Of a stretch of DNA of 41,755 nt, positions 41,607 to 41,755 are shown piece by piece (position 1 is the first letter of the stretch; the number at the start of each line of letters is the position of its first letter). The notes under the pieces are model-generated. The model searched no databases and was not told where the DNA came from. It saw only the letters and a program-made list of their open reading frames with translations. The DNA lies in assembly GCF_964259225.1 (NCBI RefSeq), contig NZ_CAXVKN010000009.1, one strand, 5' to 3'. The DNA comes from Catenibacterium mitsuoka_A. GTDB lineage: Bacteria; Bacillota_I; Bacilli_A; Erysipelotrichales; Coprobacillaceae. A program made the translations under genes and the position numbers.

Positions 41607-41755
41607 CAAAAGTTCCCGAATTGCAAGCAGAAACTGGAAATAAGAAGATAAGTTATTTTTTATAGAAAATAGTATTACCAGTTACATTAAGTTTAGCTAG
41701 TTCGTTAAGAAATAGTTCTTCAGAAGAAAGATATCCAAGTATCTTTCTTTTCTTC
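41607..41755 (-). mobile_element. Right-edge insertion sequence, C-terminus of an IS30-like transposase
   Basis: From the TAA at 41653-41655 back to the edge, the minus strand encodes about 33 residues: KKRKILGYLSSEELFLNELA followed by KLNVTGNTIFYKK. The RKxLGYxxxEELF pattern resembles the C-terminus of IS30-family transposases. Bases 41610-41630 (AAGTTCCCGAATTGCAAGC) beyond its 3' end may be the element's terminal inverted repeat. The rest is outside the window, so family and intactness are uncertain. Confidence 0.55.

Overview
The window looks like chromosome from a low-GC, Gram-positive gut Firmicute, probably of the Erysipelotrichia/Coprobacillaceae type (a Catenibacterium-like organism is my guess, made from protein style only). 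The reasons are AT-rich intergenic DNA, strong AGGAGG-type ribosome sites, an ECF-type vitamin transporter subunit, a surface protein with a C-terminal anchor segment, and glycogen genes of Firmicutes type. It holds about 37 genes or gene remnants on both strands, with no rRNA, tRNA or CRISPR array that I can see.

Layout. 1-490: 5' end of an IS110-family element running off the left edge. 494-2181: a shortened AAA_14/DUF4143-type ATPase and a Phd/RelE toxin-antitoxin pair. 2234-5199: an SDR oxidoreductase plus OFA-type MFS transporter operon facing a MerR regulator, with a textbook 19-bp-spacer MerR promoter. 5192-7567: an AI-2E family permease and a YejK/NdpA-like nucleoid protein. 7564-14440: glycogen metabolism (glgB, glgP, a DUF1292 protein, then pullulanase), preceded by a cre-like palindrome. 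14450-18457: pth and mfd. 18502-24795: a folate/B12/methionine operon (metF, a separate MetH-reactivation protein, metH) that continues into a surface alpha/alpha-toroid protein, a membrane-anchored DUF4430 protein and an ECF S component. 24910-26960: an unknown protein and a FUSC-type membrane protein fused to a HAD-like domain. 26989-28845: a 39-residue membrane protein, a dUTPase_2-like protein, MntP and a YigZ protein. 28941-33524: DegV, unknown proteins, a WYL regulator and a truncated LytTR response regulator. 33577-36571: a small exported protein, a Cof-type HAD phosphatase and an ammonium channel fused to PII. 36881-38659: a broken RpiR-type regulator and an M20 amidohydrolase. 38730-41606: transketolase and an EamA permease. 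41653-41755: C-terminus of a transposase (IS30-like) running off the right edge.

The most interesting system is the tail of the methionine operon. Animal transcobalamin and intrinsic factor consist of an alpha6/alpha6 toroid plus a C-terminal beta domain of the DUF4430 (transcobalamin-like C-terminal) family. Here the two halves appear as two adjacent surface proteins, followed by an ECF substrate-binding subunit and directly downstream of B12-dependent methionine synthase. I infer a Gram-positive, split transcobalamin-like corrinoid capture and import system tied to its main consumer enzyme. Other points of note are the Amt-PII and FUSC-HAD fusions, the tkt/eamA junction where one inverted repeat can serve as terminator, promoter and ribosome site, and several decayed regulators (LytTR, RpiR).
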